From the NCBI GenBank assembly GCA_023091665.1, contig JALJCQ010000011.1, positions 1,674,001 through 1,738,000 of the forward strand: 64,000 nucleotides of DNA, given 5' to 3'. This DNA is from Pythium myriotylum (Eukaryota; Oomycota; Peronosporomycetes; Pythiales; Pythiaceae). A program made the translations under genes and the position numbers. Below, piece by piece: positions 1 to 8,537 of this stretch (positions within the stretch are counted from its first letter, which is position 1; each line of letters begins with the position of its first letter). The notes below the pieces were generated by a model that had not been told where the DNA came from, did not search any database, and was given only the letters and a program-made list of their open reading frames with translations.

Positions 1-1695
1 CAGGAAGTCAAGATCCTCGGTGGCAAGTACATGTTCCAAGACTTCGACGTCCTCGCCGATCGCTTCTACATCGACATCTCGAGCGTCGACAGCAACTTCG
101 ACAACGAAGGTCTTCTGCGCGCGTTCTTCGACATCGGCAGCGAGCCGATTTACGACACGTTCCGCGACGTCAACCTCGCGTCCGGAATGACGACAGCAAC
201 GTGGCGCGTCTACTTTCGAAGTGCGACGTGCCCACGAGCGCTGTGTGTGCAAGGCTTCACGTGCGACCAAGTCATCTTCGGCAACCGCATGTACCCAGCT
301 TTGGCGCGCGACGCCGCGTTCCCGTCCCAGCGACGTGGTTTCGGTCAGGTGTCGCCACACGCTTTGGACTTGGACAAGATCAACCAGCCTACTCCGCCAG
401 CACCAGTGCAACCGTCCGAGCCGGCTGCTCCGACTTCGTACGCAGACGCGGTGAAGAACGGTGTCTCGCAAGCGGAGTCCAAGTCGCAAGACTCTGCAAG
501 CGTCATCTCGGTCGGTACGCACGCGGGATCGCTGTTGACGCCTCCGGGTAGTCCGCAGCCTGGAGCCAAGTCTCTGCCGCCGCCGCCACCGCCGCTCGGT
601 CTGTCCGCGTCCAACGCAGATCGTCCGGAAAACGGAACCAAATCGACCAAGTCCAAGGGCAAGCGCTCGCGTTACGCCGACGACTTTGCCGACATGTTAC
701 AGAAGGCGCGACCGAAGCCCGTGCAAGGCATCGCGACAAGCAACTACTTCGAAGTGTTGAACTCCATCGAGTTCGAACTCGACTGCTGCAATGCGGCGCT
801 CAACGAGTCGAGCCTGCCGCGGTTCCAGGTCGTGCCTCGCAAGGTCAAGGGTCCCGACACGATCAAGACCAGCAAGGAGTCGAGTCACTTCTTGACCAAG
901 CACCACACTCTGGTCATGAAGACGAAGGAACCGACGTCAATCCAAGAGATCCTCGCCGAACTCGAGACGACCGAGCCCACCGCCGACCTCCAGCTCCAGT
1001 CGAACCATATCGCTGCAGCGGACGTTCGTGCGGAATCACTTCGGAAGACTCTCCGCAACACGGCCAACCCGGACACGATCGGCCATCTTGCAGGTGGGAA
1101 GTCTCCGCTCGCGTTCAACTCCGTGCTGCTCGGTGAGATGAGTGACCTCAGCGGCAACGTCAAGGAACTCGCACAGCTCCACATGATCAATCGTGTGTTG
1201 AGCGCGACTGATCCAAACTCGTGTACGACCTTCGCGCACAAGTGGGCTGCGCACTACGGTGAGAAGCTGCCGAAGGATCGCAATGACATCTTCAAGATGA
1301 CGGGACGGTGGTATCGTGATGAGCGGATGTCGGCGCTCTTGCGAGCCACGTGCGCGCTCTCGTTGTTCGAGTTGATGCTCATGTGCACGGCGCCGCAGAT
1401 CTTCCAGAGCGACATGTGGATCCACCGCCTCACCGGAGCTCCAGTCGGGTGGATTCCAGCACTCAACGGTCGTTTGCTCCACCCCAACGTGCTGTTGGCA
1501 CTGCTGCGCTCCGACTTGGGCGCGCAGATCTTCGCCGTGTGGGAGAAGATCCAGTGGCAAGGCGAGCTTCTCGACGACCTCGAGTATCTTCGCACGTGCG
1601 GCTTGTACTTCTCCGACGACGAAGCGGTTCTCCAGCTCACGTCTGTCAACGGTGTCGCGGCCCTAGGTGCCGGACCGCTCTGCCTCAACTGCTAA
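1..1695 (+). CDS. LINE ORF1 protein, C-terminal part (copy 1)
   Basis: Reading frame 1 is open from the first base to TAA at 1693-1695 and matches residues about 342-905 of the complete ORF1 in copies 2-4. Visible features are an SYADAVKNG segment near 430-460, a proline run near 575-595 and a basic KSTKSKGKRSR patch near 640-670. No CCHC zinc knuckles are present, although many LINE ORF1 proteins have them. By analogy ORF1 is the RNA-binding, particle-forming protein; this is inference. It overlaps the ORF2 frame by 29 nt. It differs from type B by few residues, for example His instead of Gln after DMWI and LCLNC instead of LCLDC at the end. Confidence 0.85.
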   Translation, partial: QEVKILGGKYMFQDFDVLADRFYIDISSVDSNFDNEGLLRAFFDIGSEPIYDTFRDVNLASGMTTATWRVYFRSATCPRALCVQGFTCDQVIFGNRMYPALARDAAFPSQRRGFGQVSPHALDLDKINQPTPPAPVQPSEPAAPTSYADAVKNGVSQAESKSQDSASVISVGTHAGSLLTPPGSPQPGAKSLPPPPPPLGLSASNADRPENGTKSTKSKGKRSRYADDFADMLQKARPKPVQGIATSNYFEVLNSIEFELDCCNAALNESSLPRFQVVPRKVKGPDTIKTSKESSHFLTKHHTLVMKTKEPTSIQEILAELETTEPTADLQLQSNHIAAADVRAESLRKTLRNTANPDTIGHLAGGKSPLAFNSVLLGEMSDLSGNVKELAQLHMINRVLSATDPNSCTTFAHKWAAHYGEKLPKDRNDIFKMTGRWYRDERMSALLRATCALSLFELMLMCTAPQIFQSDMWIHRLTGAPVGWIPALNGRLLHPNVLLALLRSDLGAQIFAVWEKIQWQGELLDDLEYLRTCGLYFSDDEAVLQLTSVNGVAALGAGPLCLNC

Positions 1696-4600
1696 AGCGG
1701 TCGAGGCGGACGCGGCCGAGGTCTCGTGGGAGAACATCAGTCTGTTGACGGTGAACACCAACGGGATCAAGAAGAACGGCCCCCTGTTGATCGAGAACCA
1801 GCTCATCAAGAACAGTCTCTCGTGCGTCCAAGAGACCAAGCTGCGCGACTCGCATCATCTTGCAACGCTCCAATTCCACCATGACTCCAGATTTCAACAC
1901 CGCCTCTTCGTCAGCGACACCAACGCGCACAGTCAAGTTGCCGTTGCTGCACGATCGGGTGGCGTCATGACCGTGCTCCGCTCCGACTTCCCCGGCTTTC
2001 AGTCTGCTTGTGAGCAGTCTTCGTTGACTATTCAAGGCCGCTACTTGGTCGTCCGGGTCGTCGCGAACGGTGCTCCGATCTACATCCACAACGTGTACGC
2101 GCCGGTCGATAACTTCGAGAAGAAGGGGTTCTTCGAAGCGCTACCGTACGAAGTGTTCGAAGACAATGCGACTCACCTGGTGCTCGGTGACCTCAACACG
2201 CCACTTGACCCCCTCGTCGATGCGTCGGATCCAAGGGCGACAGGAACGACCGGCGGTAACGCGTGTGTGGCGTGGTTGGCCCAACTCGGTGTCGTGGATG
2301 CCTGGCGAATCCACCATCCCGACGAACGCGTCTACACTGGTCCACAGCCTCGACACAACCGTCTCGACTACATCCTCATGTCGGAGGACTTCTGCACCGC
2401 GCTATACGGTGACTCCTCGTACTTTGAGCCCAAGGGTGCCGGCGACCATCTCGCACATCAAGTTGTGTTGCGCGCGATGAGCCAGCCTCAAGGCCACGGG
2501 TACTGGCGTTTCCAGTCGGCGATGCTCGACTTCCCCGATATCGTTGAAGCTATCCAAGGCGAAGCGACGACTGTGCTTGCTGCGTTACGGCGCTCCTCCA
2601 ACCCGGGCAAGGTGTGGCACAAGTGGAAGAAGGACATGCGTCGTCAGCTTCAAGCTCTGCAGCGCAAGCTGAAGCGTCAAGGTGAGACCGCCATCACCGA
2701 AGCTCGTCAGGCACTTGCCCACGCGGCTGCGGCATACCGGTCGGAGCGAAGCGATCGCGCGCAGACGGTGTTCCAGACCGCACTGACGGCATACCAAGAC
2801 AGCATCAACTCGGCGCGGCTTTACAACCAGGACTCGGCTTTCGACTTCCAGGCTCAACACGCGGAGATGTCATCCAAGTACTTCTTTCGACCGCTGGACG
2901 GATCCTTGCGGAGAGTCAGCATCGAGGAAGTGCGGCTTCGAGATGGCTCTGCCTCCAGCAACCCCGCGGATATCGCGGCTGTCTTCGGTCAGCACTGGGG
3001 CGGTATCATGGGCGATGTTGAGCGCGGTGGTGTTGTCGTCCAAGAGCCTGAGCAGAGCCAGATTGACCGGATGCTCGACACGATCGACCGCCGACTGTCT
3101 GAAGACGAGCAAAATATCCTCAACGCTCCGATCACAGCGGCGGACCTCGCCAGTGCAATCAAGAAGATGCGAGCATCGTCAGCGCCCGGGATGGACGGGC
3201 TTCCAGCTGCCTTCTACCAGGTGGCTCCTGACGTGTTCGGTGAATGCCTGGAGATCGTGTTCAACTACCAACTTCAGCGAGGCGAGCTTCTTCGGTGCCA
3301 ACGCCAGTCGGCGATCAGTCTGCTGCACAAGAAGGGATCCCGAGCTGACCCAGGCAACTATCGCCCAATTGCTTTGATGGGTGTCGACGTGAAGGCACTG
3401 TCAAAGGTTCTCGCTTTCCGACTGCAGTTGTTCCTGACCAAGCTTGTGCACCAAGACCAGAAGGCTTTCGTGCGTGGTCGCTCTCTGCATCACCACGTTC
3501 GTTTCGTGAGTGACCTGCAAGACCTCGTCACCGCGCGCGACGAGGAAGCCTACGCCATGTTCCTCGACTTTGAGAAGGCGTACGACCGCGTCAACTGGAA
3601 CTACATGTTTCAGGTGCTCGATCGGATGGGATGTGGCGGGGCGTTCTCGGGGTGGGTGAAGCTCCTGTACACTCGACCACGCGCGCATCTCATGATCAAC
3701 GGATTCGTGCAAGACCCGCTCTGCCCAACGCGCGGAGTCAAGCAAGGTGATCCGCTGTCGGCGCTGCTGTTCTTGCTTGTTATCGAGCCACTCGGTAACC
3801 TGCTCCGCCAGCACGAAGAACATGGGATCTGCTTGACAGCGGATGCCACCGTCGCGAGTATTTTCTTCGCCGACGACTCGACGTTACTGTCGGGCTCTAT
3901 CGCTGGTGTCGAGGCGCAACTTGGGTTGGTCGAAGAATACTGTCAAGGCTCCGGCGCCAAGCTCAACGTGAACAAGTGTGTGCTGATGTCGCTGCATCGA
4001 ACGCGGCGATGCCCGGGCATACCAGGTGTGCAGGTTCTCGATGAAGACTCCACGGTCAAGTTCCTCGGTCTCCTGTTCGGTCAACGACGCACAACGGAAT
4101 TGATTGTTGAAGACCTCGATCGACGCTTCTTTGACGGGTTCAAGCAGTGGTTTCGGCGCGCACGGACGCTCCAAGGCAGGCTCCTCGTCGCCCAGACCAT
4201 GGTGCTCTCACGTCTGTGGCACTACACTGCTCACGTTGTTGTGCCGCCAGGACGAGTGAAGAAGTGGCAAGCCGCGCTACACCGGTTCGTCTTGAGTCGG
4301 CGCTACGAACGCGACGCTCGGCATGTCCAGTTGATCTCGAACGAATTTGTCAACCTGCCGCGCGAGTCTGGGGGTCTGCAGGTACCGAGTCTCGACGGTG
4401 TGCTCAAGCGACAGTCACTGCAGCTCCTGCTTCAGTTCACGGCAGCTTCGGCATCGACGACCGGCAACTGGACGGTAGCAGGAGTCGAGCTGCTGCGGAT
4501 CAGTCTTCCGCGGTGGGGCCCGCAGAGGCCACTCGACTTTCTCTACGTCAGTCCGTGGCGGCATCGAGGCTCGATCGAGTGGGACCAGCTCTCTTCGTGG

Positions 4601-5833
4601 TGGCGTGCGGCCTGGAAGACTTGGTACGCTATCAAGTGGCCGGTGTCGTGGCTCGACCTCCCTCCAGAAGACCGTCTTGCGTTTGCACTCGACCAACCGA
4701 TCTGGTTCCATGGCGACAAGAACTTCCAGTTCCTCCCAACCAGCCGTTCCGACACAACGCCGTCCCAGCATCGTTCTCTCAGCATGATTGCAGAGCCGCA
4801 ACGAAGCTTCCGTCGGCAAGTTGCCCGTGTCTTTCAGTTGCGATCTCTTCGTGACTTCGCTGGTGAAGGCGACAAGTGGCCGAGCGCGATCGAGTTTGCT
4901 GAGCGACATGTCGACTACACCCAAGTCTCCATCACCCCGTATCGACAGTACACGTGGCTGCTCAAGCTTCACGAGGAAGCCACGCAAGTTTTCGGGCGTC
5001 TCTGCACAATGTGCTCTGTCCCAGTCGATGGAGTGCTACCGACGGCGCCTGAGCACCAACATCCGCGAGTCGGTGTGAAGATCAACGACCGTGTGTGCTG
5101 GGTGCCGCGCATTCCACGATCCCAACTGCTCCGCCTGGTGTGGCAAGCTCCAGAGCCGACGAGAACGCATCCGCTGTTCTTCCACGACCCTCGAGCGCCT
5201 ACTGACGTGGTCCTCCGATTCAACAAGCTCCGCAAGCGTCTGCGTGTGTTGCTCCTCCCGATATACGAAGACCTCCAGTTCCGCTTGGCGTACGGCTTGT
5301 TACCGACTCGCTCACGCTTCTCGTTCATGACGGTGGCAAATCCCGGCATCGTGTACTGTGTTCGACAAGGCTGCAACTCAGTGGAGACGGCGCGTCATTT
5401 GTTCTTCGAGTGTGTGCTGCCGACTGTGATATGGCGCGACATCTTCCGTGATATGTCGGTGTTCTTCACATCTCGACCCTCCTGGACCGACATTGTCTTC
5501 GGTAAAGCCATCCGCGTTGCTCCCGTGTGGAAGGACCACGCAGAAGAAATCCAAGACCTGTGGCAAGTCATCCGTGCTGTGGTGCTTCACCTGTTGTGGA
5601 CTGAACGCAATGGGCGACTGTTCAACGGGCGGTCCCCGATGCCAACAATTGCAGCACTGCGTGTGGTGTATACGACTGTGGGTGCTCATGTGCGTGCGTG
5701 TCTTCGACGTGTGTACGACGATGTGCAGCGTGCTTCGCTTCAGGTTGTGTTGTCAAGTCTCCAGTCTACGCCTTCGCTTGGTGCCTTCATGCAAAACAAC
5801 ATGGGGTTGTTTGCAGTTCGCTTTTTGGCATAA
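1667..5833 (+). CDS. LINE ORF2: APE endonuclease - reverse transcriptase (copy 1, type A)
   Basis: About 1388 codons. The N-terminal AP-endonuclease-like domain shows TVNTNG (about residue 30), QETKL (about 55), YAPVDNF (about 143), GDLN (about 172), RLDY (about 232) and GDH (about 258). The reverse transcriptase spans about 480-850 with APGMDGLPAAFY (about 507), FLDFEKAYDRVNW (about 630), GVKQGDPLSALLF (about 690) and the catalytic FADD (about 734). A C-terminal zinc motif of the zf-RVT type, C-x4-C-x6-H-x4-C, lies near 1229-1249. The endonuclease should nick the tRNA A box and the RT prime on the nick. An in-frame TAG at 1664-1666 precedes the frame, the first in-frame ATG is about 100 codons in (1968), inside the endonuclease domain, and ORF2 lies in the +1 frame to ORF1. 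Expression therefore needs frameshifting or non-AUG reinitiation. Clade not assigned. Confidence 0.93.
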   Translation: MPDRSASTAKAVEADAAEVSWENISLLTVNTNGIKKNGPLLIENQLIKNSLSCVQETKLRDSHHLATLQFHHDSRFQHRLFVSDTNAHSQVAVAARSGGVMTVLRSDFPGFQSACEQSSLTIQGRYLVVRVVANGAPIYIHNVYAPVDNFEKKGFFEALPYEVFEDNATHLVLGDLNTPLDPLVDASDPRATGTTGGNACVAWLAQLGVVDAWRIHHPDERVYTGPQPRHNRLDYILMSEDFCTALYGDSSYFEPKGAGDHLAHQVVLRAMSQPQGHGYWRFQSAMLDFPDIVEAIQGEATTVLAALRRSSNPGKVWHKWKKDMRRQLQALQRKLKRQGETAITEARQALAHAAAAYRSERSDRAQTVFQTALTAYQDSINSARLYNQDSAFDFQAQHAEMSSKYFFRPLDGSLRRVSIEEVRLRDGSASSNPADIAAVFGQHWGGIMGDVERGGVVVQEPEQSQIDRMLDTIDRRLSEDEQNILNAPITAADLASAIKKMRASSAPGMDGLPAAFYQVAPDVFGECLEIVFNYQLQRGELLRCQRQSAISLLHKKGSRADPGNYRPIALMGVDVKALSKVLAFRLQLFLTKLVHQDQKAFVRGRSLHHHVRFVSDLQDLVTARDEEAYAMFLDFEKAYDRVNWNYMFQVLDRMGCGGAFSGWVKLLYTRPRAHLMINGFVQDPLCPTRGVKQGDPLSALLFLLVIEPLGNLLRQHEEHGICLTADATVASIFFADDSTLLSGSIAGVEAQLGLVEEYCQGSGAKLNVNKCVLMSLHRTRRCPGIPGVQVLDEDSTVKFLGLLFGQRRTTELIVEDLDRRFFDGFKQWFRRARTLQGRLLVAQTMVLSRLWHYTAHVVVPPGRVKKWQAALHRFVLSRRYERDARHVQLISNEFVNLPRESGGLQVPSLDGVLKRQSLQLLLQFTAASASTTGNWTVAGVELLRISLPRWGPQRPLDFLYVSPWRHRGSIEWDQLSSWWRAAWKTWYAIKWPVSWLDLPPEDRLAFALDQPIWFHGDKNFQFLPTSRSDTTPSQHRSLSMIAEPQRSFRRQVARVFQLRSLRDFAGEGDKWPSAIEFAERHVDYTQVSITPYRQYTWLLKLHEEATQVFGRLCTMCSVPVDGVLPTAPEHQHPRVGVKINDRVCWVPRIPRSQLLRLVWQAPEPTRTHPLFFHDPRAPTDVVLRFNKLRKRLRVLLLPIYEDLQFRLAYGLLPTRSRFSFMTVANPGIVYCVRQGCNSVETARHLFFECVLPTVIWRDIFRDMSVFFTSRPSWTDIVFGKAIRVAPVWKDHAEEIQDLWQVIRAVVLHLLWTERNGRLFNGRSPMPTIAALRVVYTTVGAHVRACLRRVYDDVQRASLQVVLSSLQSTPSLGAFMQNNMGLFAVRFLA

Positions 5834-5976
5834 AAGAATTTCGTGCCGATTCTTCTTCTTCTTCTTGGCTGTGGAGGGTTTTCAACCAATCGCAGTTCGA
5901 GTTCGTCCCGAACACAAGCCAGAGGAGACCCGCGCGACCGAAGTCAAGCACCAGAATTTTAGACCACAAGGCAAGT

Positions 5977-6050
5977 GTCCGAGCCGGGGTTCGAACCCGC
6001 GACCAGTAACTTCGGATCCACACTCTTAAACGTCTGAGCTACCCGCAGCT
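5977..6050 (-). other. Antisense tRNA-like module in LINE 3' UTR (copy 1)
   Basis: On the minus strand the sequence reads GGGTAGCTCAGACG..AAGAG like an A box and D arm, and 40-45 nt later GCGGGTTCGAACCCCG, a near-perfect B box and T arm. The acceptor ends do not pair properly and no regular anticodon arm forms, so this is not a functional tRNA. It sits at the corresponding 3' UTR place in all four LINE copies. It also carries TAGCTCAG, the core of the element's own target. Confidence 0.6.
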
Positions 6051-6230
6051 ATTGAACCGACATGTTAAAACAAGTACCTAAACCAGTCAAGACCAACGGA
6101 AGTCGACCACCAACTCAACAACTGAAGCCCCCAGCCTCGTGACACATTAGTCAAGTGTATAATATTCATCGACGAGGTAGATTAGAGTACTCATAGTCGT
6201 ATTAAATATAGTTAATACAGACGCCTTGAA

Positions 6231-6246
6231 ACTGAGCTAACCCCCC
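6231..6246. repeat. Target-site duplication right of LINE copy 1
   Basis: ACTGAGCTAACCCCCC is the reverse complement of tRNA-Trp nucleotides 1-15/16. The first A is shared with the LINE tail, so the duplication is 15 or 16 bp. The left partner lies outside the window. Confidence 0.85.
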
Positions 6247-6564
6247 ACATTCGCTTTGCTCGACCAACTCAACATACCATCGCATACACAGCGCTTGCGT
6301 CCCAAATACGCTTGGTCCTACCACAACCCACACACGGGACCACGCACAGCGCAGTACACGACCTCGTGCGCCATAAAACGCAACAAAACGGACGTCTGAT
6401 CTCGTAGATCGAAGCACACAGTGGTGTATGTGGAGTGACGAGGGTAAGGCCTGTGTGTGGTCGTGGTTGACGGTGAGTGTGTGAGTTTGTGTTGTTTCTG
6501 TGTTTGTAGGTGTAATGTGTAGTTTGGCGTTTTGTGTTTGTGCTGATGCCTGCGCAGGACGTGC
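6247..6564. other. Constant 318 bp spacer between tRNA-Trp side and tRNA-Thr insertion
   Basis: No gene seen. The top strand is C/A-rich in the left half and G/T-rich in the right half; the switch lies at a small palindrome, GATCTCGTAGATC. The same 318 bp recur at 8538, 18932, 21703, 23974, 33628, 35917, 38204, 48598, 51387 and 53658, with one visible C/T difference near the right end (GTGCTGATGCC or GTGTTGATGCC). Open frames here are by-products of repetition. Confidence 0.8.
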
Positions 6565-6580
6565 AGCCCCTATAGCTCAG

Positions 6581-6814
6581 TTTCAAGGCGTCTGTATTGC
6601 TGCACTAGCATTTACGACTGACTTCTAACTGCTCGCTAATCCCGTGCGGGTTTTATGTTGCTAAGGTTCGGTTGAGTCTCGTGGTTGGCTGGTCGGTTTG
6701 TGCTGAGAGGATGAATCCTTGCGTCATGGTTCGTTGGGTTGTTGAGGTGGTTGTTCTGTTGTCGTTGAAGCTGGGTACTGGGTTAACTTGACCTTCATTT
6801 GCTGGTTTGCTGGT
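6581..6814 (-). mobile_element. Short non-autonomous retroelement at tRNA-Thr, unit 1
   Basis: A 234 bp insertion flanked by perfect 16 bp duplications, AGCCCCTATAGCTCAG, at 6565-6580 and 6815-6830. Read on the minus strand it ends in AATACAGACGCCTTGAAA, the same last 18 bases as the LINE, and lies antisense to tRNA-Thr, just as the LINE does to tRNA-Trp. It corresponds to the 3' 234 bp of the longer element in units 2, 3, 8 and 9, so it looks like a 5'-truncated copy made by target-primed reverse transcription. It has no ORF of its own. Confidence 0.88.
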
Positions 6815-6815
6815 A

Positions 6816-6887
6816 GCCCCTATAGCTCAGTGGTAGAGCACTCGCTTCGTAAGCGAAAGGTCGGTGGTTCGATCCCGCTTGGGGGCA
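6816..6887 (+). tRNA. trnT-CGU: tRNA-Thr(CGT), unit 1
   Basis: 72 nt without CCA. The acceptor stem pairs 7/7 with a G-U; D arm GCTC/GAGC; anticodon loop TTCGTAA giving CGT, which reads ACG; T arm GGTGG-TTCGATC-CCGCT; discriminator A. The outermost anticodon-stem pair is a C-A mismatch. A box TAGCTCAGTGG and B box GGTTCGATCCC are intact. A pol III terminator, TTTTT, starts 4 nt after the gene. Confidence 0.95.
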
Positions 6888-7201
6888 ATCTTTTTGCACA
6901 CCCACACAAGACACGACCTCTCACACAACACCACCCCTCTTCCCTCCACGTCCCGCGCTGCACCTGCTACCAGACATCAGGTTGACCAGCAACCACTGTC
7001 TCGGTTCTCGTCATCGCCACACTCAATGCCATGGACTTACCACCACCGCCACCGAATACAAACCCGTATTCGAGTGTCCGCAACTTCCCCTTGACCACTC
7101 GGTATCCACAGAAGACGAATCCAACGATTTTCTAGACAGAGACAGGCATGGATATATGGATATGCAACTGGATCGATAGAACGACATACAGACAGCCGCG
7201 A

Positions 7202-7204
<3 letters not shown>

Positions 7205-7270
<66 letters not shown>
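7205..7270. repeat. (AG)33 microsatellite in the Thr-Ser spacer, unit 1
   Basis: Perfect dinucleotide run inside the 994 bp spacer 6888-7881 between tRNA-Thr and tRNA-Ser. I see no gene in the rest of that spacer. Repeat numbers across units 1-10 are 33, 16, 24, 23, 33, 32, 31, 16, 33 and 23, which makes it the best marker of unit identity. Confidence 0.97.
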
Positions 7271-7276
<6 letters not shown>

Positions 7277-7881
7277 AGCGCAGCGCGATACATAGGACAC
7301 ATTTCCCTGCGCTATCAATATACCTGGGCCTCGCTAGTGTGGCCATCCAGCATCCAGCCCACCGAATATCACACTACTGTCACACGCACACACACGAGGT
7401 GAGAGGTGACGTCGTGATGCAATATCCTATGTATGTGTCCCAAGACACCTTTGACCTTACCTCCCCCTCTGACCATGCGCCATCGCCCATCAATCAACCA
7501 GCAGCAGCATCCAGCAGGATCCAGGAATCCCACCGACGGCTGGGGTGAAACACGCTGCGTGTTGACGCATGAATGCAAAGAGTCTAGGCGTTGCACAGCA
7601 GCACGTAGTGCGCCATCGGCTGGCCACGGTCGATCCGAGCCGTTCCGGCTGGGTCTGCAGTCTAACTCGTTTGTTGCTTTTGCAAACAGATGCGTCGAAG
7701 ACAACAGCCTATTTGGAGCAGTGGTCCGAGTTGATAGAGATGCAAGCATGAAGAGTCGGATGGTTGATGTGCATTCTAACGCGCGTGGTGAACGGCGGCG
7801 AGCGTGGTTTGTTTTGGTGTGTTGTAGGTGTAGGGTTTCGTTGGTGGGCGGGAATGCAGTGTGTGGGGTGCGTAGATCGGA

Positions 7882-7962
7882 GACAGCTTGGCCGAGTGGT
7901 TAAGGCGCTAGCCTGCTAAGTTAGTGGGGCAACCCGCGTGAGTTCGAATCTCACAGCTGTCG
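7882..7962 (+). tRNA. trnS-GCU: tRNA-Ser(GCT), unit 1
   Basis: 81 nt type II tRNA. Acceptor GACAGCT/AGCTGTC is perfect; anticodon arm CTAGC-CTGCTAA-GTTAG with anticodon GCT (codons AGC/AGU); long variable arm containing GGGGCAACCC; T arm GTGAG-TTCGAAT-CTCAC; discriminator G. The pol III terminator TTTTT follows within 3 nt. Confidence 0.97.
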
Positions 7963-8115
7963 TCTTTTTCCCAGCCTCCCACTCCGACCTCGGCTCTGTC
8001 TCCTCAATTCCTCTTGCACTGGTCGTGATTCGCACAGAACCTTTTTGTGCCCAAGTGGTTCTCGATGCGTATACCAACGCAAGCACCTAAGGCAGGCGTG
8101 CTCCTGTGAAGCCTA

Positions 8116-8140
8116 GGAACCACTTCGGTGGTCATCCGCA

Positions 8141-8171
<31 letters not shown>

Positions 8172-8221
8172 GGCCCCTGCGCAAGGATGACACGCATAAA
8201 TCGAGAAGTATCGCACTTTTT
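8116..8221 (+). ncRNA. U6: U6 spliceosomal snRNA, unit 1
   Basis: About 106 nt, the usual U6 length. A 5' stem-loop CCAC-TTCG-GTGG is followed by the core AATTGGAACGATACAGAGAA, with the ACAGAGA box that pairs the 5' splice site. AGC of the catalytic triad and the CCTGCGCAAGGATGACACGC segment (U4 pairing and internal stem-loop) come next. The end is a T run acting as pol III terminator. The 5' end is estimated from the stem-loop. Pol III transcribes U6 in other eukaryotes; no upstream promoter was identified here. Confidence 0.96.
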
Positions 8222-8465
8222 CCACCCATGTCTTTGGACTCTACATTACTCGACAGACATCCGACACCACCCCCACCAACACACGAAGTCTCGTCCCACG
8301 CATCCACGGCGCTCACATGCATTCCTTCTCTGGATGACGCTGGGAAGTCTGGGTACCCGTATGATGGGGAAACGACGCAATGGTAGCGGTGAAGGTAGTG
8401 GTGGCCGCGAGGGGTGTCCAGGCTGTGTTCTGGAGGTGATAGAAGGATGGAAAAGGAGTAAAATT

Positions 8466-8537
8466 TGAGGGATGAGGGGATCGAACCCCCGACCGCTGGG
8501 ACTGGAATCCAGCGCTCTACCACTGAGCTAACCCCCC
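8466..8537 (-). tRNA. trnW-CCA: tRNA-Trp(CCA), unit 1
   Basis: 72 nt on the minus strand. Acceptor GGGGGGT/ATCCCTC (two G-U), D arm GCTC/GAGC, anticodon stem CTGGA/CCCAG with an A-C mismatch next to the loop, loop TTCCAGT with anticodon CCA, T arm GGGGG-TTCGATC-CCCTC, discriminator A. A 7-nt loop only fits CCA; a Gly(TCC) reading would break the stem. Its transcript faces the U6 gene. T runs follow downstream on the minus strand. Confidence 0.87.

Larger units (their letters stand above)
1..6231 (+). mobile_element. tRNA-targeted LINE, copy 1 (type A, 5' part outside window)
   Basis: Non-LTR retrotransposon antisense to the tRNA-Trp genes. It holds the C-terminal part of ORF1, complete ORF2 and a 398 bp 3' UTR ending in AATACAGACGCCTTGAAA. 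The 3' junction is followed by CTGAGCTAACCCCCC, the first 15 nucleotides of tRNA-Trp in reverse complement; this is the right-hand target-site duplication. Its 5' junction lies before the window. Type A is set by its coding SNPs and a 3' UTR unlike that of copies 2 and 4. It keeps the canonical PGxDG reverse-transcriptase motif, so of the four it looks most like a functional source copy. Confidence 0.93.

Noticed and set aside
6231..6246. Truncated tRNA-Trp pseudogenes next to each LINE
   Set aside because: They are 15-16 bp target-site duplications, so listed as such and not as genes.
7148..7402. Arg-Glu repeat ORF
   Set aside because: It is only the translation of the (AG)n microsatellite.
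7433..7903. A 156-codon ORF repeated in every unit between tRNA-Thr and tRNA-Ser
   Set aside because: Its sameness follows from array homogenisation. It starts next to the microsatellite spacer, runs into tRNA-Ser, overlaps another long frame on the opposite strand and shows no domain.
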